NCBI GenBank assembly: GCA_028673005.1
Contig: CM054114.1
Location: 122,603,307 to 122,667,306, forward strand
Direction: 5' to 3'
DNA from: Tanypteryx hageni
Lineage: Eukaryota; Arthropoda; Insecta; Odonata; Petaluridae
DNA length: 64,000 nucleotides
Shown: piece by piece, positions 1 to 11,342 of the stretch
How positions within the stretch are numbered: position 1 is the first letter of the stretch
Layout: each line of letters starts with the position of its first letter
The notes under the pieces: model-generated
What the model was told of the DNA's origin: nothing
Database searches by the model: none
The model's input: only the letters and a program-made list of their open reading frames with translations
Translations under genes and position numbers: made by a program

Positions 1-2482
1 TAAGAATTATTATTATTAAAAATTTCTTCTCCCCCCTTAGTTGGTGCATCAATAAACATATCACGTACTTTTAATGACTAAATACTGCAAAACGATATAT
101 CAGAAATTATTCCATGGGAATATTCAATTTCTATTGTGATTTATTTTCTAATCAGTTTTAATCAACCAATCAATCGAAAATTATTTAAAACATACCACAC
201 TTTAGTTCAGTAGTTGTAATATTTACATTTATGTTCTTTTCTTCGCTGTAGATAATCCATCTGCCATGCATGCATAAGGAAATAAATGTATTTTGTAATT
301 ATAGCAGATATTATTTACTTCAGTAACCAATAAGACTATTTATGTTGACAACAATTAGGTAGCTATGCATGAATTTTTCAAATATGATGGGTAAGTGTGA
401 ATTAAGTGTTAAGTTAAAATTGAAATTATAATTAATGAAGCCAACTTTAAAAAGTAAGCAATAAATATAAAATTCACATAATTGTGTGTTCCTATTAGTT
501 TCCATGAGATAAAATGTAATAATGAAGAACTTGAAACAGCAATCCATTTACATCCATATCCTATATGCTTATTTATTTATTTTTTGTTGTACATAGTTAC
601 CATGTGATAAAATGTATGCTAAATTCTGATTGTGGTGTGGCATATAAATTGATATATTTTATTATATGTTAAAATTAAATAGCAATTAAAATATTAAAAT
701 TAAACAGATTTAACTTCTTATTTATTTATTGCATTTTTTCAAGGGAAATAAGGTTAAACTTCCTCAAGATATAATTGGCTTTTTGGCAGCCAATCAGGTT
801 CTTCATACCAACAAAATTAGCTTACTATATATAGGAGGATCACTCCATATATAGACATACATTGGTTTGCATTAGGCAAACATGGTGACATGCGCATTTC
901 GACAATGTCCACTTCATGGAGTACATAGTCGAATAATACCTTTGCTATTACAGTTATTGGAGGAAGAATGCATTTATCAGTCAAGTTATAAATGGCAGGA
1001 CACAGTAGACTGCTTAGATAGGTAAGCAATGCTGATAATTAACCTGTTTTCTTACATCTCCACCGGTGAAAATTTGCGGGAAATATGAACTCCACTGGCA
1101 GGCCTATAGAGAGCTACTTAGTGTATTTTTTTACATAAGACTTCATTTGTTGGTGATACATAGACAGCTCCTGACATAATTCAAAGAAATTTCTTCTGGT
1201 AAGGCAGCAAGGCCAACCAGTCATATCTTTTTATTGATGAATGATGATAATTTGTGCAATACTCTTAACACATATTGCATACCGGACAATTTGTTGAATA
1301 ACCACCCCCGTTCCCAGACATTTTCACTGCCAGCCACCGAAATTTTAGTTAAATAGCTAAAATAAAATAATTTCACTAATATTTATACAATTCCACTGAA
1401 ATTTCCAAAACTGCCCTTATCTTCTTCATTATCACTAGACACATCTGATGAGTCATCTGAAAATAATTCTGAAATTATCTCACTCTTCGCCAAGATTTTA
1501 CATGAATTACATGCCATCCTTTAGCCATGAAATATGGGTGGTTTTCAAGAGCGAAAAAAGATGCTTACAAAACAGTAGATGATAAAAAAAACAAAGATGA
1601 GATTCATAAAACTTGACAAGACATATTTACTCATTGCAGAAACTATAAGAGTTCAAAATAAATCTCATACATAGCATAAGCTGGCCTATACCATTACATT
1701 GCATAAATTGCAGCTGTAATTGATGGCAATGAATTTGTCATGATATTGTACTACAAAAACGAAATAATAGTCTTATGAGAGTAACAGAAACACATGTATG
1801 GTGCATTACAGTATCCTATAATTTTCCCCAGAGGAGAAGATGGCTATTTATTAATCTAAAAAAAGTTAATCCTATAACAACATTACCAACAAGCAAGAAA
1901 ATGTGAGTGATGGAAATAAAAAAACGAGTAATATTTTCAATACAAACTTTTGTCCCCTAATCCCAACCACTTAGTTTCACCCCGTACTCATCCATCTTAC
2001 TGACCTCTATGAATGAAAACTTAAACTTCTCCGAGCAAAGCCAGGGTAAAATAAGCTAGTTTTATAATAAATTCAACAAACAAGCAGAAGACCTTTATTT
2101 GAAAAATTACATTTCCAGTTCCACAGAACAATGTTTTGTCCATTTTTGATAAATATGAGCCTCTTGAAATATTCTATTTAAATTTGAAACCTCGATGATA
2201 TATAATGTAATTAACTTGAATTTAATTTACTCAAAAAAGTGGCTGATCCAAAAATGTCTTTAAAACCTTTTATGAAAATATTAAAATTTGATTAAACTAA
2301 TCTTATTTCAAGAGAAGATGATATAGTTAATGCCTGTATTCCATCAGTAATTACTTCAAATATTATAATATATTCCATAAAAATTCTGAATCTGCATGAC
2401 ATGAAGTGTATTGTTGATTGCTAAGGGTAGAATTTCCAAAAAGTAGAAATAACATTTAGGAACAATATCTATTTTATAGTTG
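1..2482. other. AT-rich intergenic DNA without a recognisable gene
   Basis: I see no gene here. The segment 399-485 resembles 26892-26990 and is probably one copy of a dispersed AT-rich repeat. On the minus strand around 1390-1515 a short acidic stretch (Asp/Ser/Glu-rich) can be read before a stop, but it has no family motif and I do not call it a gene. Confidence 0.5.
399..485 (+). repeat. dispersed AT-rich repeat, copy 1
   Basis: This stretch aligns with 26892-26990 in the same orientation, including shared runs such as GCAATAAATATAAAATT and CATAATTGT. The ends are not defined and no coding sense is visible. It is an old interspersed repeat of unknown class. Confidence 0.5.
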
Positions 2483-2492
2483 TTTATTTATT
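2483..2492 (-). terminator. poly(A) signal of the lectin gene
   Basis: Two overlapping AATAAA hexamers on the minus strand lie about 55-60 nt after the lectin stop codon at 2545-2547. Position and orientation fit a cleavage/polyadenylation signal. The assignment is by sequence and place only. Confidence 0.5.
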
Positions 2493-2544
2493 TGCAGTTT
2501 ACATGAAAATTCAATACATTTATGTTATTCTTTTTAGAATTTTT

Positions 2545-4096
2545 TTAGAGTCCATCCCAAGAAAGATCATATTCGCAAAAAAATGGCCAAGGACCTTTTC
2601 TATCACACCACAAATCATTTAGTTTTCCTGTTGCTCTATTCATTGATCCACAGTCTTCATTACCATCACCCTGGTCTGGTTGCCCTGGATTCCATTGTGA
2701 GAAACCAGTTCTTTCAAGTGGAACACCTGCAATCAGTAAGATGGAATTATGTGATACTAAATTTTGGTGAAAGTAAATTTTATCTGGAATATAATAGCAT
2801 TTGAAGAGTTCTAGGCAACATTGATGTAAACTTAAAATGAGTAGACAAATGGGTTGAGGGAAAATCGGTTCATTTGAGTTTCTTTTTATAATGGTCATAG
2901 AATCTTATCAAGAAATATATATATTCATGTAATTATCAGTCAATAGTATTATTTATTATATATTGGAATATAATCAAAATGCAAATTAATTATACCAATA
3001 GAAACTAAATTTATTATAGTATATATCTGAATATTACTTTTATCAAATATTTATTTTTAAATTATTTTTAGATTCTTCTGTTCTGTGTTTCAGCATGGTT
3101 GCTGTCTGCAGTTTCTTAAAACAATAGGTTATGTATTACACAGGTCTGAATATATACTTGGGCTGGCACCATGTTGATAGAACATGTAGCCCAAGTGATA
3201 ACTCGGGATAGCATTGAAGGGGTAAATGAAGTGATCTGGAATATGGTAATGTTTTGCTACTAGAAAATGCACATCAGGAGTTTTATAGAAAGAAGTTATT
3301 TCAAAGACGTTACATAAGGTAAAATAGCAGTATAACATACAATGCACAATGACATAATGAAACCATACTAATGATGAAAAATATTTACCGAATATTGTTA
3401 CGAATTTGCCCTCTACATCCATATCATGGAATCCCACATATGCCCAATCTTTGGCCTTAGGGTATCTGGCAAATAGCATTTTCAAAACATTATCCTCGGC
3501 TTCTGAATTTATGACAGCCAAATGGCCACCATCATTTATACATGTTGCTGATGCCTGGTAATAGGTCATTGCACCCTCTGGGTAAAACTTGTAATATCCT
3601 ATTCCAGGAAATAATTCATAGTCTGCAGGCTTAGGAGGTGGCACTAAAATAATGAACAGAATGGAAAATTTCATGGAAACTATATTATAGTTATTATTAT
3701 AGTAGTTTGTATTAAATTGGTAGCTTTGACAATACTCAGTCTAATTAATAAAAACTTTTTGTTTTCATAAATTCATAATATACAAATATTTACACTGTAT
3801 GTTAAAATTAAAATACCTATTAATACTCCATGAAGATTGAATGACTGGATTCCTCCATATTCAGTCACACTGCTTGTCACATCTACCTTCATATTGTCAG
3901 GCAGTTTGTGTGATTTATTTTTCACCAACCAGTGGGTTATGAAATGGCCTGTTTGATTCTTTCGAGCCATGAAAGACAATTCTATTGTTCTGTTTAAATA
4001 GGTAGAAGTCCAACTTTCCTGGGTTGTTAGTTGAGCTTGGTCAGCAATGATGTACAGTGATGTTAACAAAAAAGAGATTTTTGTGTATGCACTCAT
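2545..4096 (-). CDS. secreted C-type lectin (haemolymph LPS-binding-protein type), three exons
   Basis: Three exons join in frame: 4096-3817, 3643-3389 and 2726-2545 (280, 255 and 182 nt; 238 residues plus TAA). Both introns (173 and 662 bp) are phase 1 with GT/AG borders. The start is the ATG at 4096, because the longer reading frame begins only with TTG. Residues 1 to about 22 form a hydrophobic signal peptide. The next 70 or so residues are a family-typical N-terminal region with sequons NRT, NQT and NKS. The C-type lectin fold follows, with CINDGGHLAVINS in exon 2 and the QPD ligand motif plus three cysteines (EDCGS, LWCD, FFCEY) in exon 3. QPD usually goes with galactose-type binding; the WND motif is replaced by LNDLW. 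In insects such proteins are secreted into haemolymph and act as pattern-recognition opsonins. The family is clear; ligand and role are inferred. Confidence 0.88.
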
Positions 4097-4129
4097 CTTA
4101 GAGTTGGTCAATCAAGAGGGTTTCTCAGT

Positions 4130-4170
4130 CACAGAATGATGAAATGAGCAATATTCATCCTATATATTCT
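4130..4170 (-). promoter_or_regulatory. putative core promoter of the lectin gene
   Basis: On the minus strand a TATATA box lies at 4166-4161. About 25-30 nt downstream is an initiator-like TCATTC (around 4138-4130), followed by a leader of about 35 nt before the ATG at 4096. The spacing fits an inducible TATA/Inr promoter. No NF-kB-type site was identified with confidence. Confidence 0.45.
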
Positions 4171-4653
4171 TCTTGCCAAGATCTTATCAGCATTTCAGAG
4201 AGCACAATCGGAGTTCCTTCTTTCCCAGAAATAGCTTGGATATCTCATATGACATATGAACCTACCTCGATTGCAGAAAAATGAAAAAAAATTGTTTGAA
4301 AGAGTCAGTTTCATGCCCTTCAACTTTTCTACTCATCATCTTATTTTTTATTATGATTATCAACAGACCAGTTTAGAGCCTTGAGCTGAAAAAATTTTTA
4401 TCTCAATGTTTTAGACTCCTGCACTTCTCAGGACACTGTTGTTCTCTTCGTATAGAAAAAATATATCATTTGCTATTGTATATTACTAATACATCCCTAC
4501 AAAACCATATTTTCAATTTAATAGTGAGATACTTCTAATGAATATTGTGTACATTAGAATTCTGCTTGTTAGAATCACTTCGGGGAGTGGTGATTTGATT
4601 GTGTTAACCAGCTGATTCCACATAAAGGAAATAAATTTTTATATAAATTAATG
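4171..4653. other. region upstream of the lectin gene
   Basis: No gene or repeat boundary is visible. It is AT-rich non-coding DNA between the lectin promoter and a mariner remnant. It could hold distal regulatory sites, but none stands out. Confidence 0.4.
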
Positions 4654-5240
4654 TATGAGGGATGTTTGGAAAGTTCTAGAAATTATACTCTGAATCAAAA
4701 ATATTAGATTTATTCTTGAGAATGCACATGCAATTTTGCAACATAGTTCCCAGCAAGCTCTACATATTTATTCCAAAGTGAAATAATCTTTTTAAGTCCA
4801 CTCTTGAAGAATTTTTTGGGTTCTCTTTAATCCATCTATCTACTGCAGATATTCAGTCTTCTAAGGAATGGAAAGATATTTCTCAAAGATGTTTTTTCCT
4901 ATTCCGTGACCATGTAAAAATCACTAGGAGCAATATCAGGGAATAAGGAGGGTGTAGAAATGATTCCCACCATAGATCAGTCATGGCATTTATTGTTAGC
5001 TGTGCAATATGAGACCTTGTGTTGCCTTACTATGACACTGGTCATGAATAAAGCTTTTCTGATAATTTCTTTTTCATTACTTGCCATAGATGACCCTTTA
5101 ACAGCTCTGAATAAGCAGTTAATCGAGAAACCTTTATGAATATAGTCAATATGGATAATTCCTTGGCAGTCACAGAAAATAGTCACCATTACCTTGCCAA
5201 TTGAAGGAGCTGTGGGACTTAAAACAATTTTAATAATCAC
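4654..5240 (-). pseudogene. decayed mariner (DD34D) transposase remnant
   Basis: The minus strand carries mariner transposase pieces in mixed frames. At about 5210-5130 the residues GKVMVTIFCDCQG and IIHIDY match the block around the first catalytic Asp, with the usual FWD changed to FCD. At about 4945-4905 the stretch PDIAPSDFY matches the block around the third Asp. The left edge begins TGAGGGATGTTTGGAAAG after a TA dinucleotide, which looks like a mariner terminal repeat. Stops and frameshifts occur throughout, the N-terminal half is missing, and the element is inactive. Confidence 0.7.
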
Positions 5241-5665
5241 AGGTATAGAGGAGTGCAGTATTCCCTTGCTTCTTTTATTATTTGGTAAATGTTAATTATA
5301 TGTTGTATGGTTACCTTGCCTCTCAGAAAACCTGTTTGTTCTGGTGGTATTAAGTATGACTTGAGCCATTCATTAATTATATGTAACATTATTTTTCTCT
5401 AATGTGGTATAAGCACAATTAAACAATAGTTGTCATAGTCATATGTAGATCCTTTGATATCTAAATGCCAAAAAATTGAAGTCATCCAGTCCTCAGGCCA
5501 CATCCCAGAGCTCCAGTTATATTGCATGGATGAGTCGAGTGCCTTAGTTTACCATTTCTTTACTAATTTAAGCAATAATAATATTGCAATCTGTAGCTTT
5601 ATCAGTTTTTAGTTTGCCGATTGTATCTTACACCTCTTGTTCCCATAAGACTTTGGTCTTAAGAT
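5241..5665 (-). pseudogene. RTE-type LINE reverse transcriptase fragment
   Basis: The minus strand, read through several frame changes, gives the order of N-terminal reverse transcriptase blocks of RTE-like LINEs: a LK..KAT region, a W.EDW.TSIF block, IINEWLKSYLIPP followed by EQTGFLRGK, and a final QIIKEAREYC before the mariner remnant begins. Stop codons are frequent. The fragment is broken at the mariner junction and the catalytic YADD part is absent. Confidence 0.55.
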
Positions 5666-5816
5666 TCATGGTTTGGATATTTATGGCAATTTACAGGAAT
5701 GTATCTCCCTACTGTACTTTCCTTTTACTTATGATGCAAAATTTTAGAAATTAACAATGATTTATCAACTATATTAAACTAAGGAGCATGAAAATGTTGA
5801 GTCAACTATAGATTAC

Positions 5817-5858
5817 AAAAAGAACTTTGTTATTTCAACAAATAACAAAGTTCTTTTT
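5817..5858. repeat. perfect 19 bp inverted repeat (hairpin)
   Basis: Two perfectly complementary 19-nt arms (5817-5835 and 5840-5858) flank a CAAC loop. The arm core is GAACTTTGTTATTT. No surrounding terminal repeats or gene explain it. It could be the core of a small foldback element or a cruciform-forming site. Confidence 0.9.
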
Positions 5859-6832
5859 TCAATATGAGTAAATTCCACCAAGTTGAGCCTGACCTCATTA
5901 CTGATGTTTAGATTACAATTTAATCCACAAGATGGCTTTTCTCAGTGCATGAAAGGGTGATTTTCTTCTTAAAAAGTAAATAAGCTTTAGTTTGAAATAC
6001 TCATATAAGACTTTCCACCTGATTTTTTTTAAAGAAAATTCTGAGAAAAGAGGTGTATGTGGAAATATGGTAAATCCTTTTATAAGATTTTCATATAATT
6101 TAAAATCTTACAGCTTTTTTTATTGTCCAATATTTTTTGGTAGAATATTTAGTAAATACTCATGAGGGGCTTTCATAATTCTTCATTGCGTTAAACCACA
6201 AGAAGCTGTTTCCTTTTTACTATGGTACACTGCAGAATGAGTACTAATACCTTGCCTTTTTTTCTATTGGCAGCACTCATTAGCCATCCTATGAAGGATA
6301 TTTTTTCCTCCCTTTTTATGCAATTGACTCAAGAACACCTTCTCTAATTACCTTAAATTTTACTAGGATGGTCTTTTTGTGTGAAAAGCTTAGTTCACAT
6401 TTTATCCTGATAATCCACCTCATTGCACGATGAATCAGGTTAGCAAATGATCCATGAAAGCATACAAGCAACCCAAATGCTGGTTTGACTGTCCAAAACT
6501 TAAGCCTAAAACCACATGCTCCATTCCTTTTCATTTCATATTGAGCAACCAATCTTTACACTTCAAAGTCCCTTTGTTATGTGAAGTTTAAGGCCATGCT
6601 GGTTGAGTGATGTAAAACAGTACAAGCATTGAGGAAGGTTTTCTTCATTAAGAGGGATGCAGAGAATGAAGAAAGAGATTCAAATGCCTTTGAATAAATG
6701 TGATTTGAAAAATGCAAAAAGAAAGACAGCACTTATGCACCAATGCCTCATCACAGCATGTGTGATGAAATTTATATAATAAGAAACATTCCAACAGGGA
6801 ATTATCAAGCTTGTCTTATGGCTGAAAAAATT
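5859..6832. other. non-coding AT-rich DNA
   Basis: No recognisable gene. A 78-codon open frame on the minus strand (6316-6552) has no family motif, no splice context and no codon signature, and is probably chance. Confidence 0.4.
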
Positions 6833-7048
6833 TAAGAATAAGCACTTAAAAAAATATTTGTCTCAGGTATCTCCAATAGCCACAACAAGGTTATAAAATA
6901 CCAGATGCCCATTTCTAAAAGAATCTATTTTTTGTAAATTACCACTGAAGATGACTGCTTTGTAACTGAAATGCACATCTGGTTTTTTATAACCTTGTTG
7001 TGGCTATTAGTGATATGAGATACAAGATTTTTTAACTGCTTGTTCTTG
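6833..7048. mobile_element. small foldback element with about 70 bp arms
   Basis: The left arm (6833-6907) and right arm (6975-7048) are imperfect inverted repeats sharing CCACAACAAGGTTATAAAA and CCAGATG. The loop of about 67 bp contains CTGAAGATGAC followed by CTGAAATGC, which recalls the hammerhead-like signature of Penelope elements. No transposase is encoded. It is a non-autonomous element or an inverted pair of retroelement ends. Confidence 0.6.
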
Positions 7049-7105
7049 AAGAAAAATATTTAATTTAAAAATATTGTTTTATGCATATTATTTATATATA
7101 TTAAG

Positions 7106-7812
7106 TACAGCCCTCGTTTTACAAACTTCCGTTTTACGAGTTTTTGCTTGTATGAACTGAGCAATTTCATACCTATTTTTGGATTTGTAAATAAATTTTT
7201 GCTTATACAAGTTCGTTATGTTCCCATGAAAATCATATTTTTCAAATATCAAATAAATTTTTGCTTTTACGTGCGCTATCCACTTCGGGAAGGTTCGGTA
7301 AAGTTCATCAGATTGCATCATGCTGTTCCGAAGAAAAACCATATCAGTCTCAGTACTTGCATTGCCGTTCTTTGTGAAATTTGATTCACTGAGTTCGCTT
7401 TTTACTATCATTAAAAATTTTTTTCTTATTTTATTGTATGCATTTTCCAAATCTTGGTGTGTTGATGATATCCATAGGTTAATTCATAGGCTAGCCTATC
7501 GTAGCCTAACATTGGCTAGGCTTTCATAATCTAATGCCGCTAATATATAGAGTAAGACATCATAGACTAATGACTAAGAATGTCATTTAAATACATTAAT
7601 ACATATATCATTATTGATGTTTTTTCCCAATTTGGTATTGTTTTGTGTTGTTTTTAAGGGAACTATGGGATATTTTTTTTATTTTGACCTTCGGAACCAA
7701 TTAAAATTTTTACATAGGAAGTAATGGGAAAATAATTTTCGTTTTAAGAGTTTTCGCCTAACATACAGTTTTCATGGAATGAATTAAGTTCATAAAACAA
7801 GGGAAGGCTGTA
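7106..7812. mobile_element. non-autonomous Tigger/pogo-type element with TA target duplication
   Basis: The left end CAGCCCTCGTTTTAC at 7108 and the right end, read inverted as CAGCCTTCCCTTGTTTTA (ending at 7810), form imperfect terminal inverted repeats. TA lies on both sides (7106-7107, 7811-7812). The subterminal motif (TTCCGTTTTACGAG on the left, CGTTTTAAGAGTTTTCGCC on the right) is typical of Tigger/pogo elements. The 703 bp body has no transposase block I can recognise, so it is a deleted, mobilised-in-trans element. Confidence 0.75.
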
Positions 7813-8039
7813 TATGTATTAGATGCATACATGTAAAGTGCAGAGGAGATTATGTCAATAAATTAAATATAGAGGTTAATAGGATTTATGATATCTCAGT
7901 GATTCATACTCAATCCATACTACAGGGGAAAAAAACATCTCTTAAGTTGAAATTTTGTTGAGTTTCATATATGATTCTTCTCATAGCCAAAGACAAAAAA
8001 TAGCAACATACAATTCCACCAGGTACAGATAGCTCTGCA

Positions 8040-8860
8040 TACCACTTAACAAATCTCTGAAAGAATTATTTTTCAATAAAAAAACAGCATTAAGAAATGA
8101 TTTTCCCATTAAACTGTTTAGTTTAGTTAAAAAACACAGGCATAAATTAAACATTCAAAGTTCAACAACCCTACAAACCTTAGCCACTTCAAAAAAAGAA
8201 AAATATGTAAAGCTACCTTTCTTTCCACAATACACATGGGGCCTAAAAAAGGTTTCAAAGATTCTGTTTTAAATATTGCATAGACCATAAATCATATCCA
8301 TCAATTGCTAGGAAACCCTAAAGATGAGACCCCACTTCATGAAAAATATACCATTTATCAAATCAAATGCAATAAGTGTAACAAGATTTACATTGGTCAG
8401 ACGAACAGAAAAATAGTTATCAGGTTCAAAGAAGACATTTTGTACTTTAAAATGGAAATTTTGAAAAATCAAGCATAGCAACCCACATCCTTCACACACA
8501 CACACATGCCACTCCACTTCCTTGGATAATCTTAAATTAGTTAAACCCAATTCCAGTAACTAGCTTCTGAATGCTGCCCAAGTTTTGCCATTTTCATAAA
8601 CAAAGACATTGCACTCAATCAAGACAAGGGTCCAATAGTAGACACTACATTGCTTTCCCTTTCTTGCAATGGTCATTCCAATGGACTCCCGAATTCCCCC
8701 ATTATGACAATGTAACTATTTCTTTCTGTACTTTTCTTCTCCTCCCTACTGTCCCGGGTGTATATATGCTCTCCACTACCTACATATCGTCATCTTTACG
8801 ATCAGCCTACTGAGGATGGAATCATTGATTCTGAAATGCGTATTTAGGCATTCTTTAAAA
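8040..8860 (+). pseudogene. Penelope-like element, 3' part with GIY-YIG endonuclease
   Basis: Reading the plus strand with frame changes gives the end of a Penelope-like reverse transcriptase (KYVKLPFFPQ, around 8190) and then the GIY-YIG endonuclease: IYQIKCNKCNKIYIGQT at about 8350-8405, the diagnostic start of this domain. After it, INKDIALNQDKGPIVD matches the C-terminal conserved block of the family. At 8811-8845 CTGAGGA, a GAATC/GATTC stem and GAAATGC resemble a hammerhead ribozyme core, which Penelope elements often carry. The copy is 5'-truncated and full of lesions. Confidence 0.7.
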
Positions 8861-9178
8861 AAGAAGTACACTTTATGGTTTATATGTTTGCATGATTCAT
8901 GCACCTGTAAACAAGGGTCCCTGGCATGGAGTAGTTTTCCTAAACCTGGAAAGTGTGAGACTGTGTGAGTGTTTGGTCCATAAACCAGTGTGTATTTATG
9001 TTACTTCTTCTTTAATTATTATTTTTATGGTTATAAGGAGGTTTCTCCTTGTCATTCTTTTTTGGTTCTTCTCATATTTCATCTAGTATATTTTTGTGCT
9101 AGTTGTTTGCAGTTCAATCCAAGAATATTACTTAAAATTCTAAATTCCATAATTAATATCAAGCTCACCTGATTTCTA

Positions 9179-9430
9179 GGAGGGGGTGTCGGTGGTGTAG
9201 TGGTTAGGATGCTGGCTACTATTTGCCTGCTGCTCGAAAAGGCAGCGGACACAAATCTTGTGAAAGGATTTTTTCCAAGATTGTCTGGCCCCCTGTTTGT
9301 GTAATTTGAGTAGACCATGCAAAGTCAGTGTTCCATCCTTCGGAAGGGACGTTAAGTCATTGGCCCCCTTGGTGCTCTTCATTAAGAGTAGGCTCGCTCG
9401 CCCATCCCTATTGGACTTGTTTTTTTTTTG
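9179..9430 (+). mobile_element. tRNA-derived SINE
   Basis: The 5' part, GGTGTAGTGGTTAGGATGCT, has the form of a pol III A box from a tRNA ancestor. The body carries CCTTCGGAAGGGACGTTAAG and a following ..TTGGCCCCC..GAGTAGGC block shared with a second copy at 37650-37870. It ends in a T-rich run. No clear target-site duplication was found, so the edges are approximate. Confidence 0.65.
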
Positions 9431-10485
9431 CTCTGCAATAAAAAAAGAACTGGGTAAAAGAAATTGAACACCCATAGAATTCATCTTCCTCATCATCTTT
9501 GGCACAAAATAACTATGTGAAGAAGGTGACCATGATATGCAACAAAATTTAAGATGTATTAAATACTGTCATTAATTATCTCTAGCCATTCAATATTCCG
9601 TGAATAAGTGTTTCATGTAGTTTGATAAATTTAAAATAAATTGATGTGTTTAAACTTCATTCAATATTTGATCTTTAAGCCTGAAGCGTTTTGCCTTGTA
9701 AGCAAATTTCAGCAACTCGGAATTTTCTGATTTAAAAAATTAATTTTCAGAGTTTTTTACGTAAAGTCGGATTTGCGTAAGTTGAGTCTTGTGTTATCTG
9801 GAACGGGTCTGTATTTATTTATTTATGGCACTCTAGTTAATACCTAACATGACAATATAATTCTAAAATTTTATTCTTATAACCCTCAAAATCTGGGGTG
9901 TGTGTTACACACAGGGTATATGAAAAAGTCGGTATTATTTTGGAAAAAAGTGTGTGTGCACGTTGTGCACGAGTATATATGGTAAATATCATATGAACAT
10001 AACTTGTAAACAAAATTTTGACAGTCTATCATCAAAAAATATAGTGAGTTATGTATTACATTTTACTTGTTAAATAAAATGAAGGAACTAGATTAATTTT
10101 GCTTTGGATAGTATATTTATTTTACATGGTTAATTTTCATAGTTATTTATTTTTATGAAAGTATAGTGATTGCATTTGTTTAAAAAATAACCATATTCAT
10201 CCTCTAGGAAAGTGAAAGAATTAGGAAATGTTAATCTTATTTGCATAATTTATGCTGTACTGGTAGCATTAAATTCATGCACTATCAATCTCATACAATT
10301 ACTCATTGCTTATGAATTTCCAGCAGGGAAATAAATAAATAAAAATTCAGCAAAAGCCTAATGTTGTGGCATTCAGGCAAAAGGTTGACTGAAATTTGAA
10401 AGGCAAGGAGAACAAATACAAATTATGCTGCTAGCTGGAATTAGGAATGATTAATGTAACACTCCTCAATATTTATCTCTACTAC
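9431..10485. other. non-coding DNA, possible transposon ends
   Basis: No gene. The part around 9755-9815, ending ACGGGTCTGTA, resembles the right terminus of a Tigger-like element (inverted it begins with CAGACCCGTT after TA), but I found no partner end. The rest is AT-rich. Confidence 0.35.
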
Positions 10486-11030
10486 ACATTTAATTAGGAC
10501 TGAAAAACAAACTTTTGTGGCAGCTAATATCAATGAACTCTCCCAAATTCCATGTCATTGTGATTCCTGAAACTTGGTTGAACTCTAATGTTAGTAGTGA
10601 CTCCGAGTTTGCATTTGCAAATGGCCATCAGATTATCTGCCATGATCGTAATACTAGGTCAGTGGCTCTTTAACTTTCAATTGTTGCATCCCTCTTGAAT
10701 ACCATGTGGCCCCTTTTGGATTAAAAATAGTAAAAATAAGACACTTTAATACAAATGTCTTCATTTTATATTACTATTAACAATTTTTATAATATCGAAT
10801 TTCCTAAAATTCCCTGATAAAAATTTATTATCTGCAAAAAATTAATTTTTTTTTGCATTTAACTGTACATCCAAAAAAATTTCGTGGCCCTCTGGTGTGC
10901 TGCTGCCCTTAGTTTGAGAAGCACTGCTATAGGTGGAGGGGTGCTGTTAGCTATCAACTATGATCTCTGTGCAAGGTATCATGTCGGTCTGGAATCAAAT
11001 TGTGGAATTCTATAGATGTGTCAATATGAA
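10486..11030 (+). pseudogene. Jockey/CR1-type LINE endonuclease fragment, interrupted by a MITE
   Basis: The plus strand encodes SPKFHVIVIPETWLN and SDSEF, then HDRNT, and after an insertion at 10652-10934 continues GGGVLLAIN. These are consecutive conserved blocks of the apurinic endonuclease of Jockey-like LINEs (ETWL, then the DR..R.GGGV block). Both ends fade into non-coding DNA and no reverse transcriptase follows, so this is a short dead fragment. Confidence 0.7.
10652..10934. mobile_element. hAT-type MITE inside the Jockey fragment
   Basis: The element (10660-10926, 267 bp) starts CAGTGGCTCTTTAACTTT and ends with the inverted counterpart of CAGTGCTTCTCAAACT. It is flanked by the octamers TACTAGGT and CTATAGGT (last five bases identical), consistent with a decayed 8 bp hAT target duplication. 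The reading frame of the LINE resumes just past it, which supports a true insertion. Confidence 0.65.
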
Positions 11031-11342
11031 GTCTTAAAACAGCCCCTCTTTGAACAAAGATAATTTGTTTTTACCACTAAAATGCTTATTCTGTCTTTTG
11101 GTCATTATCTCTGTAATGCTGTGTATGTCTGCCATTTTTAATCCTGTTGACCTTAAATTTTGCACATAGACTCTCATATGGTCCTTACAAAACAAATTTT
11201 GGATCCACTCACAGCAGAAGGTCCTATTCCAGGACTTATTTTTTTCAGACACAGTTTGAAGGCTGAAAAACAAATAAAACTGCAATAACTAAATGGAGAT
11301 GGGTGCTGTAGGTGCCAGGGGAAAAGCCCCTAGTGTAAAATA

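Noticed and set aside
1380..1520. Acidic minus-strand reading, similar in style to a piggyBac N-terminus
   Set aside because: Acidic low-complexity sequence alone is not diagnostic and no transposase follows.
9755..9815. Possible Tigger right terminus ending GGGTCTGTA
   Set aside because: No matching left terminus or internal similarity was found.
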